Part shown: positions 25,548 to 34,047 of the stretch, one piece after another
Layout: each line of letters opens with the position of its first letter
How positions within the stretch are numbered: position 1 is the stretch's first letter
NCBI GenBank assembly: GCA_934101225.1
Contig: CAKOQK010000005.1
Coordinates: forward strand, 1 to 60,200
Direction of reading: 5' to 3'
DNA from: an uncultured Bacilli bacterium
GTDB taxonomy: Bacteria; Bacillota_I; Bacilli_A; RF39; UBA660
DNA: 60,200 bases
Program-made: the position numbers and the translations under genes
The notes under the pieces: model-generated
What the model saw: only the letters and a program-made list of their open reading frames with translations
Database searches by the model: none
Told to the model about the DNA's origin: nothing

Positions 25548-25733
25548 ATGGCTGTTCCATTTCGTAGAACAAGTAAAACTAAAAAAAGAATGCGTCGTAC
25601 ACATTTAAAGAAAACTGCTGCTAACGTAGTAAGTTGTCCAAATTGTGGAGAGGCAATTAGACCTCATAGAGCATGCACTAAATGTGGTTTTTATAAGGGA
25701 AAAGAAGTTATAAAAGTTAATAAAGAAGATTAA
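25548..25733 (+). CDS. rpmF: Ribosomal protein L32
   Basis: A 61-residue L32 with the conserved start MAVPFRRTSKTKKRMRRTH and zinc ligands C30, C33, C43 and C46 (CPNC, CTKC). This is the zinc-binding form, so a zinc-independent replacement is not implied. AGGAGTG precedes the ATG. A terminator overlaps its last codons. Confidence 0.97.
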   Translation: MAVPFRRTSKTKKRMRRTHLKKTAANVVSCPNCGEAIRPHRACTKCGFYKGKEVIKVNKED

Positions 25734-25746
25734 CTTTTATTTTTTG
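25712..25746 (+). terminator. Terminator overlapping the rpmF stop
   Basis: Perfect 10-bp stem AAAAGTTAAT (25712-25721) / ATTAACTTTT (25729-25738), 7-nt loop, T-rich tail. Confidence 0.85.
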
Positions 25747-25813
25747 CTTTAATTTCTTGAAAATAAACATTAATATGTAGTAGACTAAAATAGAACTTGA
25801 AAGAAGGAATATA

Positions 25814-26464
25814 ATGAACGAATTAGAATTAATTCAAACCTATGAAGAATATAATAGACAAATAGCGTTAAAACAAATTGAAAAAAGAGAAAGAGAAAAA
25901 GCATTTAAAGAATATATTGCTAAACTAACCAAAGATTTTAATGAATCTCAAGCAATGATAACAAATGAAATAGAAGAATTGAGAAATCAAAAATATGATA
26001 ACATTGAAAATAAAACAGTAACAATTAATTTAGCTGATTTATTAGATGAACTAGCAAAGTTAACTAAAATTAAGCCAGAAGCTAATCTTATAGTTGGAAT
26101 GCCTATTGATGATTTAAAAAAATATAGTGAAGAAAATATTGAGGAAACATTTGATCAATTTGACAGATTAGATTGTAATATAACAATTAAGCTAGATAAT
26201 TATAGAACAAATTCAAATGCCAATTATACCTTTAGTTTTGCATATATTCATTTAATGAAAAGAGATGAACCTCGCAAAGACGATTGTTTACTAAAATTAT
26301 TTGATTTATCAGGAAAATCCATACAAATTAATTATGATTTAGACAAAGCACTTATTGAATTACCAATATATTACGTTTTTGAATACGATATAATTAAACA
26401 AGCTGTAATAAACTGCTTGCAAAGACCAGAACCTAAAATTAAACATAAAATTTTAAATAAATAA
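25814..26464 (+). CDS. Coiled-coil protein, local paralogue family copy 1
   Basis: A 216-residue protein of unknown family: a long coiled coil (1-60, IEKREREKAFKEYIAKLTKD), then a globular alpha/beta domain with VTINLADLLDEL and LPIYYVFEYDIIKQAVINC near the end. Two relatives follow, a broken one at 26505 and an intact one at 27001, so the family expanded locally by duplication. GAAAGAAGG precedes the ATG. No signal peptide or enzyme motif. Confidence 0.7.
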   Translation: MNELELIQTYEEYNRQIALKQIEKREREKAFKEYIAKLTKDFNESQAMITNEIEELRNQKYDNIENKTVTINLADLLDELAKLTKIKPEANLIVGMPIDDLKKYSEENIEETFDQFDRLDCNITIKLDNYRTNSNANYTFSFAYIHLMKRDEPRKDDCLLKLFDLSGKSIQINYDLDKALIELPIYYVFEYDIIKQAVINCLQRPEPKIKHKILNK

Positions 26465-26504
26465 TTGCAATAAGCAATAATCAAACTAGAAAGAAGAAAC
26501 TACA

Positions 26505-26986
26505 ATGATAGATTTAGAAAAAATTCAACAATTTGAAGATTTTGATAAAGCTGTAGAAGAAAAACAATTTGAAAAACCAGAAGTTAACCTTATTGTTAAT
26601 ATGCCATTTGAAAACTTTAAAAATTATAGTGAATCAACCATCGAAGCAACATTTGAACAATTTGATAAATTATCATGCAAATTAGCGATAAAATTAAATA
26701 ATAATAGAACATTTTTTGATCCATACCTTGATTTTCATTTTAGTAATCAAGTATATATTATTTAATAAAAAGAGATGGAAATCATAAAAATAATTGTTTA
26801 TTAAAATTATTTAAATTAAAAAATTTACTAGATAAATCAATTTATATTAATTATGACTTAGATAAAATACTTATTGAGTTATCACTATATGATATAGTAA
26901 TGTATGAGAAAGTAAAAAAGGCAGTTATAAATTGTTTAAAATCGCAAGAAGTAAAAGGGAAAACTAAATTATTGGAAAGATATTAG
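26505..26986 (+). pseudogene. Coiled-coil family copy 2, broken
   Basis: Starts MIDLEKIQQFEDFDKA but lacks about 55 residues of coiled coil found in copy 1, joining directly to PEVNLIVNMPFENFKNYSE. After FSNQVYII the frame ends at TAA 26763; a shift of one base restores the family sequence (LIKRDGNHKNNCLLKLFKL to AVINCLKSQ) through to TAG 26984-26986. Deletion and frameshift together mark a pseudogene. Confidence 0.75.
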
Positions 26987-27000
26987 CAGGAGTAAAAACA

Positions 27001-27672
27001 ATGAAAGACATAGAAAAAATTAGAAAATATGAAGCAACTAAAAAAGAAATAAAAAGTACTATCGAAGAAATTGAAAGTCGTAAAAAAGCATTTAAAATTT
27101 ATATTGATAGTTTAATCAAGAATTTTAAAGAATCGCAAAAAGATCTTGAAGAAGAACTAGTAAATTTAGAAATTGATAGTAAAAATTTGCTTAAAGATAC
27201 ATTAACAGTTAAATTATCTGATTTGGTAAATGAAATTTCTAAAGAATATGGAAATATAAAATGTAAGCCAAATATAAATGTATGGATGGTCAGACCTAAT
27301 ATTTATTTAAATGAAGAAGCATTAATAAGAAGCATTGATGAAAACGAAAAATTAAAAAGTAATTTAAGCATTTATCTTCCTGAAATAGATGAACATATTA
27401 ACCTTATGATGTTATCTACATACTTATTAAAGGAAAATCCAAATTATAATTCCGATTTAATAGTAAAGGTATTTTGTACAGATGAAGAAAATATCAAAAA
27501 CGTTAACAATCTTTGGACTGCAGATTTAATTTATGATTCAAATGATATAATTTTAAATATTCCTATTTATAAAATATTAAATAGCAAAAATCCAAAATTA
27601 AAAAATGCCATATTTAATTGTGTTAAAAATGTTGAAAAACCTAAGATAAAAATTAAGGAAAATGGAAAATGA
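27001..27672 (+). CDS. Coiled-coil protein, local paralogue family copy 3
   Basis: A 223-residue relative of the gene at 25814: same layout of N-terminal coiled coil (EIKSTIEEIESRKKAFKIYI) and a C-terminal domain with LTVKLSDLVNEIS and LNIPIYKILNSKNPKLKNAI. Divergence from copy 1 is high except for these blocks. AGCAGGAG precedes the ATG. It overlaps the next gene by four bases (ATGA), so the two are cotranslated. Function unknown. Confidence 0.7.
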   Translation: MKDIEKIRKYEATKKEIKSTIEEIESRKKAFKIYIDSLIKNFKESQKDLEEELVNLEIDSKNLLKDTLTVKLSDLVNEISKEYGNIKCKPNINVWMVRPNIYLNEEALIRSIDENEKLKSNLSIYLPEIDEHINLMMLSTYLLKENPNYNSDLIVKVFCTDEENIKNVNNLWTADLIYDSNDIILNIPIYKILNSKNPKLKNAIFNCVKNVEKPKIKIKENGK

Positions 27673-28340
27673 TAAATAATGAATATAAAATTGAGATTTA
27701 TGCTGAATCAACAATTGAAGGTATAATTGAAAGCTTTAAAAATATAAAAGATGCTGGTATGCAAGGTTATATTGAAATTGAAAATAAAAAAATATATGAA
27801 ACTAGCGATAATTTTGTTTATTTAGTTGAGCAAGAAATCAAAAGACAAAATCAAAATGTGTGCAATAGCGAAACAAAAATCAAAACTAATAAAATAATAA
27901 GAGAAGAATCTAGTTCTGAAGAAAAAGATTTATATAATTATATGTTTCATTGTCTAGCTGTTCGTTTAAATTCAGTTTTTAATTATTATTTGGGTATAGT
28001 GCTAAAATATATTAAACCAGAGTATAAACAGGATATCATAAAATATTATATAAATGTGTATGGTGATAATTCATTAAATTCTATGCGTGATTTACACGTA
28101 TTTGCTCAAATAGTGAACATTTTAGATAATGAAGATAAAAAGATAATAATTGAAAAACTTAATTTTCTATTTGCAAATATATCAAAAGAAGATGAGGATT
28201 TGTTATTTTTGTCATTAAGTAAAATAAGAAAATATACATATTTTGGTGATTTAGTTGATTTATTTTTTAATGCCAATGTAGTTGAAAATGAAATGACGAT
28301 AACAGAAGAAAAAATAAAAAAATATAGAAAAAACATATAA
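27669..28340 (+). CDS. Hypothetical soluble protein, 223 residues
   Basis: An unrecognised cytosolic protein, coupled by ATGA overlap to the coiled-coil copy 3, which suggests that they work together. The N-terminal 60 residues look alpha/beta (YKIEIYAESTIEGIIESF), followed by a charged linker (SSSEEKDLY) and a helical C-terminal half. No motif, signal or membrane segment is seen. Confidence 0.65.
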   Translation: MINNEYKIEIYAESTIEGIIESFKNIKDAGMQGYIEIENKKIYETSDNFVYLVEQEIKRQNQNVCNSETKIKTNKIIREESSSEEKDLYNYMFHCLAVRLNSVFNYYLGIVLKYIKPEYKQDIIKYYINVYGDNSLNSMRDLHVFAQIVNILDNEDKKIIIEKLNFLFANISKEDEDLLFLSLSKIRKYTYFGDLVDLFFNANVVENEMTITEEKIKKYRKNI

Positions 28341-28367
28341 TAAATGTTATAAATTATAAGAATTTAG

Positions 28368-28376
28368 TGTTAAAAT
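28368..28376 (+). promoter_or_regulatory. Extended -10 promoter, possibly giving a leaderless mRNA
   Basis: TGTTAAAAT (TGn-TAAAAT) ends seven bases before the ATG of the YdcF gene, placing the expected transcript start at or next to the A of the start codon. No ribosome-binding site lies between. Confidence 0.45.
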
Positions 28377-28383
28377 TATATTT

Positions 28384-29013
28384 ATGGAAGAAATATTAAA
28401 TAAAGCAGAAATTATATATAATTATTTAAATACTAAAGATGAAATTAGTAAAAGTGATGTTATCTTAGGCTGTGGGTCTATCGATACTACAATCGTTGAA
28501 GTAGTAAAAGAATTAGATGATAAATACAACTTTAAAACAATAATTTTTAGTGGATATAAAGGTAAAGGAACACTTGGTAAAATAAAAACAAGTGAAGCAA
28601 AAAGGTTTAAAGAATATGCTCTTAAATTAGGTATTAATAATGATAAAATAGTGTTAGAAGAACATGCTAAAACAACTAAACAAAACATAATAAAATCCTT
28701 AAAAAAGGTAGATTATAAAAACTTAATAATTGTTCATAAGCCATATACTTTAAAAAGAACTAAGTTAATCTGTCAAAAATATAATATTGATTGCAAAATA
28801 ACATCAGTTAATCTTTCATTAAGAAAGTACATAAATAAAGTAGTTAAAGAAAATAATATGTCTGAATCAGATGTTATAAATGAAATAGTTGGTGAAATAT
28901 TTATGTTAAAGCACTATAAATTATTTGGGTTACCTAAAATAGAAATAGATGATAATGTATTAGAAGCATATAAATATTTAAAAAAGAAAGGATATCGTAA
29001 ATATACAATTTAA
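28384..29013 (+). CDS. YdcF/DUF218 family protein
   Basis: A 209-residue cytosolic protein of the DUF218/YdcF family, a Rossmann-like fold of uncertain activity that binds S-adenosylmethionine in one case. Characteristic elements are ILGCGS (27-32), SGYKGKG, SEAKRFKEYALKLGI, LEEHAKTTKQNI and HKPYTLKRTK (the R-containing loop). No membrane segment, unlike SanA-type members. It has its own extended -10 promoter and no visible ribosome-binding site. Confidence 0.85.
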   Translation: MEEILNKAEIIYNYLNTKDEISKSDVILGCGSIDTTIVEVVKELDDKYNFKTIIFSGYKGKGTLGKIKTSEAKRFKEYALKLGINNDKIVLEEHAKTTKQNIIKSLKKVDYKNLIIVHKPYTLKRTKLICQKYNIDCKITSVNLSLRKYINKVVKENNMSESDVINEIVGEIFMLKHYKLFGLPKIEIDDNVLEAYKYLKKKGYRKYTI

Positions 29014-29030
29014 GATATAAAAGGTTAGAT

Positions 29031-29615
29031 ATGCAATATTTTGATAATAATGAAAATTTAAGAAGTGAACTTAGAGATGTTTACTATACTTATAATAATG
29101 AAACATTTAAATTTAAAAGTGATCTTGGAATATTTTCTAAAGATAAAATAGACGAAGGAAGTAAAGTATTAGTAGAAACATATATAAAATATGGCAAAGA
29201 TAATGTTAAAGGTTTAGATATGGGTTGTGGAGTAGGTTTTATCGGTATAATGTTATCTAAGTTAAAAAATATAACTTTTGATATGGTTGATGTTAATAAT
29301 AGAGCTATTCACTTAACAAATATGAATATAAAATCTAATAAGGTAAAAGCAAACGTATTTGTAAGTGATATGTACGATAAAATTAATGATAAATATAATT
29401 TAATTATAACTAATCCACCTATTAGAGCAGGAAAAGGAGTATACTTAACAATACTTAATTCTTCTTTTAATTATCTTACTGAAAATGGAGAATTATGGTT
29501 TGTAATGCGTAACAATCATGGTGTTAAAACAGTTGTATCTGATTTAAATAAAGAACATCATGCTGAAATATTAAAAAGAGATAAGGGCTATTATGTAGTA
29601 AGGGTAACAAGATGA
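29031..29615 (+). CDS. RsmC-like class I methyltransferase (YbxB-type)
   Basis: A 194-residue SAM-dependent methyltransferase: motif I GLDMGCGVGFIG (61-72), acidic strand VDVNN, and the catalytic NPPIRAG (128-134) typical of guanine-N2 rRNA methyltransferases of the RsmC/YbxB type. In Bacillus subtilis ybxB lies directly before rpoB; here rpoB is 9 kb further on, with accessory genes between. Its stop overlaps the HAD gene by ATGA. rRNA as substrate is inferred from the family. Confidence 0.88.
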   Translation: MQYFDNNENLRSELRDVYYTYNNETFKFKSDLGIFSKDKIDEGSKVLVETYIKYGKDNVKGLDMGCGVGFIGIMLSKLKNITFDMVDVNNRAIHLTNMNIKSNKVKANVFVSDMYDKINDKYNLIITNPPIRAGKGVYLTILNSSFNYLTENGELWFVMRNNHGVKTVVSDLNKEHHAEILKRDKGYYVVRVTR

Positions 29616-30094
29616 AAGCAATATTTTTAGATATCGATGGTGTATTAAATTCTAATGAACATACCGCATTTATTAAATCATTTGTAACTTATAGTGATAA
29701 TATGATTGAACCATTTGATGATGATTGTTTATATAATTTAAAATATATAGTAGATGAAACTGATGCTAAGATAATAATCACATCTATTTGGCGCTTATTT
29801 CCTGACTATTTATACATATTGATGAATAAACTAGAAGAATATGGTTTAGATAAGAATGTTATAAGTCTAACAACTAGTAATAAATATAAAGATAAACTTC
29901 AAGAAATAGCTGTAAAACTAAAAAAATTAGGTATAACTGAATATGTAGTTTTAGATAACGATGATACATTAAAATTAGATCGCCATGTCATTACGAATAA
30001 TGCAACTGGTTTAACTGAAGTAGATGCTAAACAAGCAGTTAAAATTCTTTCATTTAATGAAAATATACAAAAGAGAACAAAAGAGAACAAATAA
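29612..30094 (+). CDS. HAD-like phosphatase domain protein
   Basis: A 160-residue HAD-fold protein: motif I FLDIDGVLNS (D7 and D9), motif II IITSIWR (serine/threonine strand), motif IV VLDNDD. This short form without a cap resembles the HAD domains of 'Swiss army knife' RNA repair-type proteins, and its coupling to an RNA methyltransferase (ATGA overlap) would fit an RNA-related role; that is inference. The end contains a short direct repeat (AAGAGAACAA twice). Confidence 0.8.
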   Translation: MKAIFLDIDGVLNSNEHTAFIKSFVTYSDNMIEPFDDDCLYNLKYIVDETDAKIIITSIWRLFPDYLYILMNKLEEYGLDKNVISLTTSNKYKDKLQEIAVKLKKLGITEYVVLDNDDTLKLDRHVITNNATGLTEVDAKQAVKILSFNENIQKRTKENK

Positions 30095-30156
30095 GAAATA
30101 AACTTTACAAGTAGCAATTTTTATTATAGAATATAATATCGAATGGAGGAACACTA

Positions 30157-30756
30157 ATGTCAAATATATGGAAAATACTTGTTCAAGAAATGTCTAAATC
30201 AAACGGTAGTGCTAAAACAGTAACAAAAGATTATAAAGAATGGATTGCTTGGCTAAATTATGAGCCAGAATTTGAAAAACAAAGAAAAAATTATTTAATG
30301 TCTAGAAAATTTGAAGAACTAAATGAATCTGAACAAATTGAGTTAAGCCATTATATTAAATATCAAACATATGCCGATTTATTTAATAAGTATGAAACAA
30401 ATACTTGTACACAAGAGGAATATATAAAAGTATATAATTTTATGAAAATAGAGTCTTTGGAAGATTTAATAATAAGTAAATTAACAGCTGAAGAACTTAA
30501 TTATGTAAAGAGTGAAATTAATAGAATAGAAAATTTATCATTAACAGATTTCGAGAGCGAATATCGTAAATTGAGAGATTCATATTTTAATGAGCAATTA
30601 ACAATGACTGAAAGATATGTTTATTATTTAAGTTCAAGGATAGCAGCATATAGAAATAATATAAGAGTAGAAAATGAAATAAGTGTTCAATTAAAAGAAA
30701 ATGAGAATATGCGTTACAGAAGTTATATTTATTCTCAAAATCCTTATAGAAAATAA
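30157..30756 (+). CDS. Hypothetical helical protein, 199 residues
   Basis: Unrecognised soluble protein, mostly helical and rich in Glu, Tyr and Asn (NLSLTDFESEYRKL, MTERYVYYLSSRIAAYRNN). No signal, membrane segment or enzyme motif. Strong site TGGAGGA lies 8 bases before the ATG. The sRNA module copy 2 follows immediately downstream. Confidence 0.65.
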   Translation: MSNIWKILVQEMSKSNGSAKTVTKDYKEWIAWLNYEPEFEKQRKNYLMSRKFEELNESEQIELSHYIKYQTYADLFNKYETNTCTQEEYIKVYNFMKIESLEDLIISKLTAEELNYVKSEINRIENLSLTDFESEYRKLRDSYFNEQLTMTERYVYYLSSRIAAYRNNIRVENEISVQLKENENMRYRSYIYSQNPYRK

Positions 30757-30790
30757 AAATAAAACATAAAATTTTCCTAAAAAATTACAA

Positions 30791-30819
30791 TTGTACAAAT
30801 TATTAAAATTTGATATTAT
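30791..30819 (+). promoter_or_regulatory. Promoter of sRNA copy 2
   Basis: TTGTAC (30791-30796), 17-bp spacer, TATTAT (30814-30819). The spacer end (AAATTTTGA/AAAATTTGA) is similar to copy 1. Confidence 0.75.
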
Positions 30820-30825
30820 GAATGT

Positions 30826-30935
30826 GTAAGGAAAACTTACATAAAATAAAAAAGGAACGCCTAATTTTGGAATGTTGGGTGATTACCTTTTATGGGAAAT
30901 GCACCAAAACCCCGTGTTTATGGTGTTTTTATTTT
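30826..30935 (+). ncRNA. Structured small RNA, copy 2 (antitoxin-like)
   Basis: About 110 nt with its own promoter and terminator. Hairpin 1 is TGTAAG (30825-30830) / CTTACA (30836-30841); hairpin 2 is CGCCTAA (30858-30864) / TTGGGTG (30875-30881), which pairs through two G-U pairs where copy 1 has A-U pairs. The terminator is CACCAAAAC (30902-30910) / GTTTATGGTG (30916-30925) plus T-rich tail. The 3' end overlaps the last codons and 3' region of a minus-strand hydrophobic peptide gene, the usual geometry of a type I antitoxin RNA. A riboswitch is unlikely because the terminator is always formed and no gene follows closely. Confidence 0.7.
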
Positions 30936-31016
30936 AATATTAATATAGAATAAAATAAAAATAATTATAAATAAATTAATTAAAATAAAATATAATAATT
31001 TATTATTCACAACCAT
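30918..31016 (-). CDS. Small hydrophobic peptide, candidate type I toxin
   Basis: Minus-strand frame of 32 codons (30 from GTG 31010). It has a polar start (NNK), one membrane helix of about 19 residues rich in Ile, Leu and Phe, and a basic tail ending KIKTP. Size and layout match membrane-acting type I toxins of Bacillota such as TxpA or BsrG in general form, not in sequence. GAGG lies 8 bases before the GTG; the ATG 31016 is almost on top of it, so GTG is favoured. Its transcript would run through hairpin 2 of the opposing sRNA, which on this strand is followed by a T run. Confidence 0.5.
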   Translation of the reverse strand: MVVNNKLLYFILINLFIIIFILFYINIKIKTP

Positions 31017-31209
31017 CACCTCTTTCTATTGCTAGAGTAGAGGTAATTGCCTAAACAATTAAATGTTCCTTAAGTAATAGAATATCAGAATACTAATTAT
31101 CAAATCAATATAAAACACGAAATTTCATATAAAGAATAATTTCCTTAAAAAATAAATTTGTATTTTTTCATTATATATGATAGAGTATATCCTACTTGGA
31201 GAAATTAAT

Positions 31210-33417
31210 ATGTTTTGGAGTAAATTATTTAAAAAGAAAAATAAACTATCAAATGTTGATATTGTAGTAAATAGTTCTTATACTAAAATGCCTTTGCTTG
31301 AAGAATTAACTGCTGAAGAACAAGGATACGTTAATAAACTTAAAGAAGAGTACTTAAATTTTTATGATACCGAAGATAATTATATTGATTTAGATAAAGA
31401 ACTATTTAATGAAATAAAAATGTGTCAAGATTTAGCTCTAGATATTATGCATAATGATCATTTTGGACACATTGCAAGTTCAATAATAGATAGTAAAAAA
31501 CTAGTATATTATTCACATGAAATAACCGAAATAAATAACATTTTAAAATATAAATATATTGCCTTAAACGAACTAAGAAAAGATAAAAAATATCTAGCTA
31601 AATACATGAGTTTATATGTTCTAGGAAGAAGAAAAATAAACATATTAAAAGCCCTAGATCATCAAATGAATCTTATTAATAATTTAATAGTTATTGCTGA
31701 TCAAAGAATATATGATTATAGTACTAAAGCAGTTGCCAATTATCCCAAAAATATAAATGAAGATATAGATTATGAATTAGAAAAAAGATATGATATTGTA
31801 TTAAAAGATTATTTAAATTTATTCAATGATTCAAACACACTAAATAAAAAGATAAATAATACCGATAAAATTACATATATGGAGATAATGCTAAACAAAT
31901 TTGTTTATGAAAATAAAAATTTAATAGGCAAATTAAAAGAACGTTTAAATGCAATTGCAAATACTGAAATAGAAGAGATAGAAGATCAAAATGATATCAT
32001 AAGAGATTTAAGAAATATAAAGATGTATTTCAATATTTTCGATAAATATGGAAGAAGTATTATAAAAAAAGAAGATTTTGAAGAAATATATCAAGCAATT
32101 TTTAATACGATTAATTACTATCCGTTTACATACGGCATTAGAAGTTATTGTAGAAATGAAGCAAATAAGGAAGAATTAATATTTTATAGCAAAATCATTA
32201 AAAGAAAAGCAGAATTATTTATAGATAAAAAATCAAAAATATTTGAAACAGGAATTATTAATGATAATATTTATCAAATTCTTTTAAAATTATTTGAATT
32301 GGATTCCACAGGAATTATATATAATGAAATGTTTATAAAAAATAATTTTGAAGTTTTTGATATGAAATACATAGACTTACTGCTATGTTTAGATAATCTA
32401 AATGGATTTTATTTATACTTTAATCAAACTAATTTTGAATTATTTGATTATATTATGAGCGCTTTACCAGTTGATCACGACACAATTAAAAGAAATTTAT
32501 TTAAATATATTATCGGCTTATGTGACAAAACACAATTTGAAGATATTGATATAGATAGAGAATATTTTCTCGATAAATATTGTTTTAATGTTTCCAATAT
32601 TTATGAAATGAAATTATATTATCAATTATATAAAGAAAATATTAACTTTAGTTATTTACCATTACTAAATGAAACATGTGATATGGATAAATTTATTAAT
32701 TATATCAATAAAAGTTGTCACGATAAAACAGTACTCTTACCAGAAGGAACTAAAGAATTAGAAATATATGTTGATAAATCATATAATGGTATAAAAATAT
32801 ATTTAAATAACGATATTTCTGACGTAAGATTTTATGGCAATGATATTGATTATAAAAAGTTAAAACACATTAAAATTTATCTGCCATTAGACTTTAATAA
32901 AATAAATATTAATTTTATCGTAGAAAATGAATTAAATTATAATGCAAATTCTCCTAAAGCAAGAATTTTAAATAAACAAGCATTGTTAGCAATCATTGAA
33001 AAAATTGGTTCAACATTGGTCTTACCAAAAAAGATATTTAGTGTATCTAATTCGTCAGAAGATAATCAAAAATTGTATAACGATCTATATTCACTATTTT
33101 ATGGTTTTTATAAAAGTGTTAAATATTTTATTGAAAAGTCAAATTCAATTAAAGAATCTGATAGTAGCGAGTTATTTAGCACATTGTTTAACAACATAAT
33201 AATTTTCGAAGAAAATTCTAATGAATATAAAATTAATAATGATTTATTTGATAAAGAATCAATAAATGAAGAAATACATAGTGATTGTAATAATAATATT
33301 CTTAAGAGCTATGAAAAAGCCTTAAAAGATTTTGTCATCAAATTAATAAAATATAAAAATTATAGAAATTTAAAAATAGAACAATACATTAGCTCATTAA
33401 AAAGAAAAACTAAATAA
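31210..33417 (+). CDS. MFWS-family large protein, copy 3 (unknown function)
   Basis: A 735-residue family member. N-terminal MFWSKLFKKK, conserved helical region (LGRRKINILKALDHQMN), and a divergent C-terminal half with a beta-rich patch (TKELEIYVDKSYNGIKIYL). It is the most distinct of the five copies in its last 400 residues. ATG 31210 follows GGAGA by 8 bases; an upstream in-frame ATG at 31177 lies in the promoter-like region. Directly preceded by sRNA module copy 2. No enzyme motif. Confidence 0.8.
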   Translation: MFWSKLFKKKNKLSNVDIVVNSSYTKMPLLEELTAEEQGYVNKLKEEYLNFYDTEDNYIDLDKELFNEIKMCQDLALDIMHNDHFGHIASSIIDSKKLVYYSHEITEINNILKYKYIALNELRKDKKYLAKYMSLYVLGRRKINILKALDHQMNLINNLIVIADQRIYDYSTKAVANYPKNINEDIDYELEKRYDIVLKDYLNLFNDSNTLNKKINNTDKITYMEIMLNKFVYENKNLIGKLKERLNAIANTEIEEIEDQNDIIRDLRNIKMYFNIFDKYGRSIIKKEDFEEIYQAIFNTINYYPFTYGIRSYCRNEANKEELIFYSKIIKRKAELFIDKKSKIFETGIINDNIYQILLKLFELDSTGIIYNEMFIKNNFEVFDMKYIDLLLCLDNLNGFYLYFNQTNFELFDYIMSALPVDHDTIKRNLFKYIIGLCDKTQFEDIDIDREYFLDKYCFNVSNIYEMKLYYQLYKENINFSYLPLLNETCDMDKFINYINKSCHDKTVLLPEGTKELEIYVDKSYNGIKIYLNNDISDVRFYGNDIDYKKLKHIKIYLPLDFNKININFIVENELNYNANSPKARILNKQALLAIIEKIGSTLVLPKKIFSVSNSSEDNQKLYNDLYSLFYGFYKSVKYFIEKSNSIKESDSSELFSTLFNNIIIFEENSNEYKINNDLFDKESINEEIHSDCNNNILKSYEKALKDFVIKLIKYKNYRNLKIEQYISSLKRKTK

Positions 33418-33428
33418 AATTATAAAAT

Positions 33429-34047
33429 GTAATATATGATAACACAAACATTTGCTTGTGTTTTTTCATTGTATATGATAGAGTATAACTTACTTAAGGG
33501 GAATAAATATGTTTTGGAGTAATTTATTTAAAAAGAAAAATAAAATATTTAATACAGAAATAGTTAATAATACATCTTCTAAAATACCTTCATTTGAAGA
33601 ATTAACTACTAAAGAACAAGAATATGTTAGTAACTTAAAAGAAGAATATCTAAAATTTTATGAAAATGAAGATAATTATATTAACTTAGATAATGAACTA
33701 TTTAATGAAATAAAAATGTATCAAGATTTAGCCCTAGATATTATGCATAAAGATCATTTAGGTAATATCGTTAACTCAATAATAGACAGTAAAAAACTAG
33801 CATATTATTCTCAAAAAATAACTGAAATAAATAACACTTTAAAATATAAATATATTGCCTTAAACGAATTAAGAAAAGATAAAAAATATTTAACTAAACA
33901 TATGGGACTATATGTTTTAGGAAGAAGAAAAATAAACATATTAAAAGCTTTAGATCATCAAATGAATATTATAAACAATATGTTTGTTATCGCCGACCAA
34001 AAAATAATTGATTACTGTACCTGTGCAATCGCAAACTATCCAAAAAA
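33429..34047. repeat. Direct repeat, unit 1: upstream region and first ~178 codons of MFWS copy 4
   Basis: Matches 35893-36511. The coding part is identical by eye over about 530 bases including synonymous sites; the upstream part differs at a few bases. Identity ends sharply at CCAAAAAA, after which the two proteins diverge strongly. Confidence 0.85.
33441..33466 (+). terminator. Hairpin with T run after MFWS copy 3
   Basis: Perfect 7-bp stem AACACAA (33441-33447) / TTGTGTT (33456-33462), 8-nt loop, six T. The same hairpin recurs at 35905-35926, where the T run is interrupted (TTATTT), so it may also serve as an upstream regulatory site of the following MFWS gene. Confidence 0.6.

Noticed and set aside
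21088..31000. sRNA elements as riboswitches or T-boxes controlling the next gene
   Set aside because: The terminator is close to the promoter, no alternative antiterminator pairing is visible, no T-box sequence is present, and the next plus-strand gene is more than 100 bases further on.
33441..33466. AACACAA/TTGTGTT hairpin as a dedicated MFWS operator
   Set aside because: At 33441 it is followed by six T and directly follows a gene, so a terminator explains it more simply; the copy at 35905 can be explained as part of the duplicated segment.
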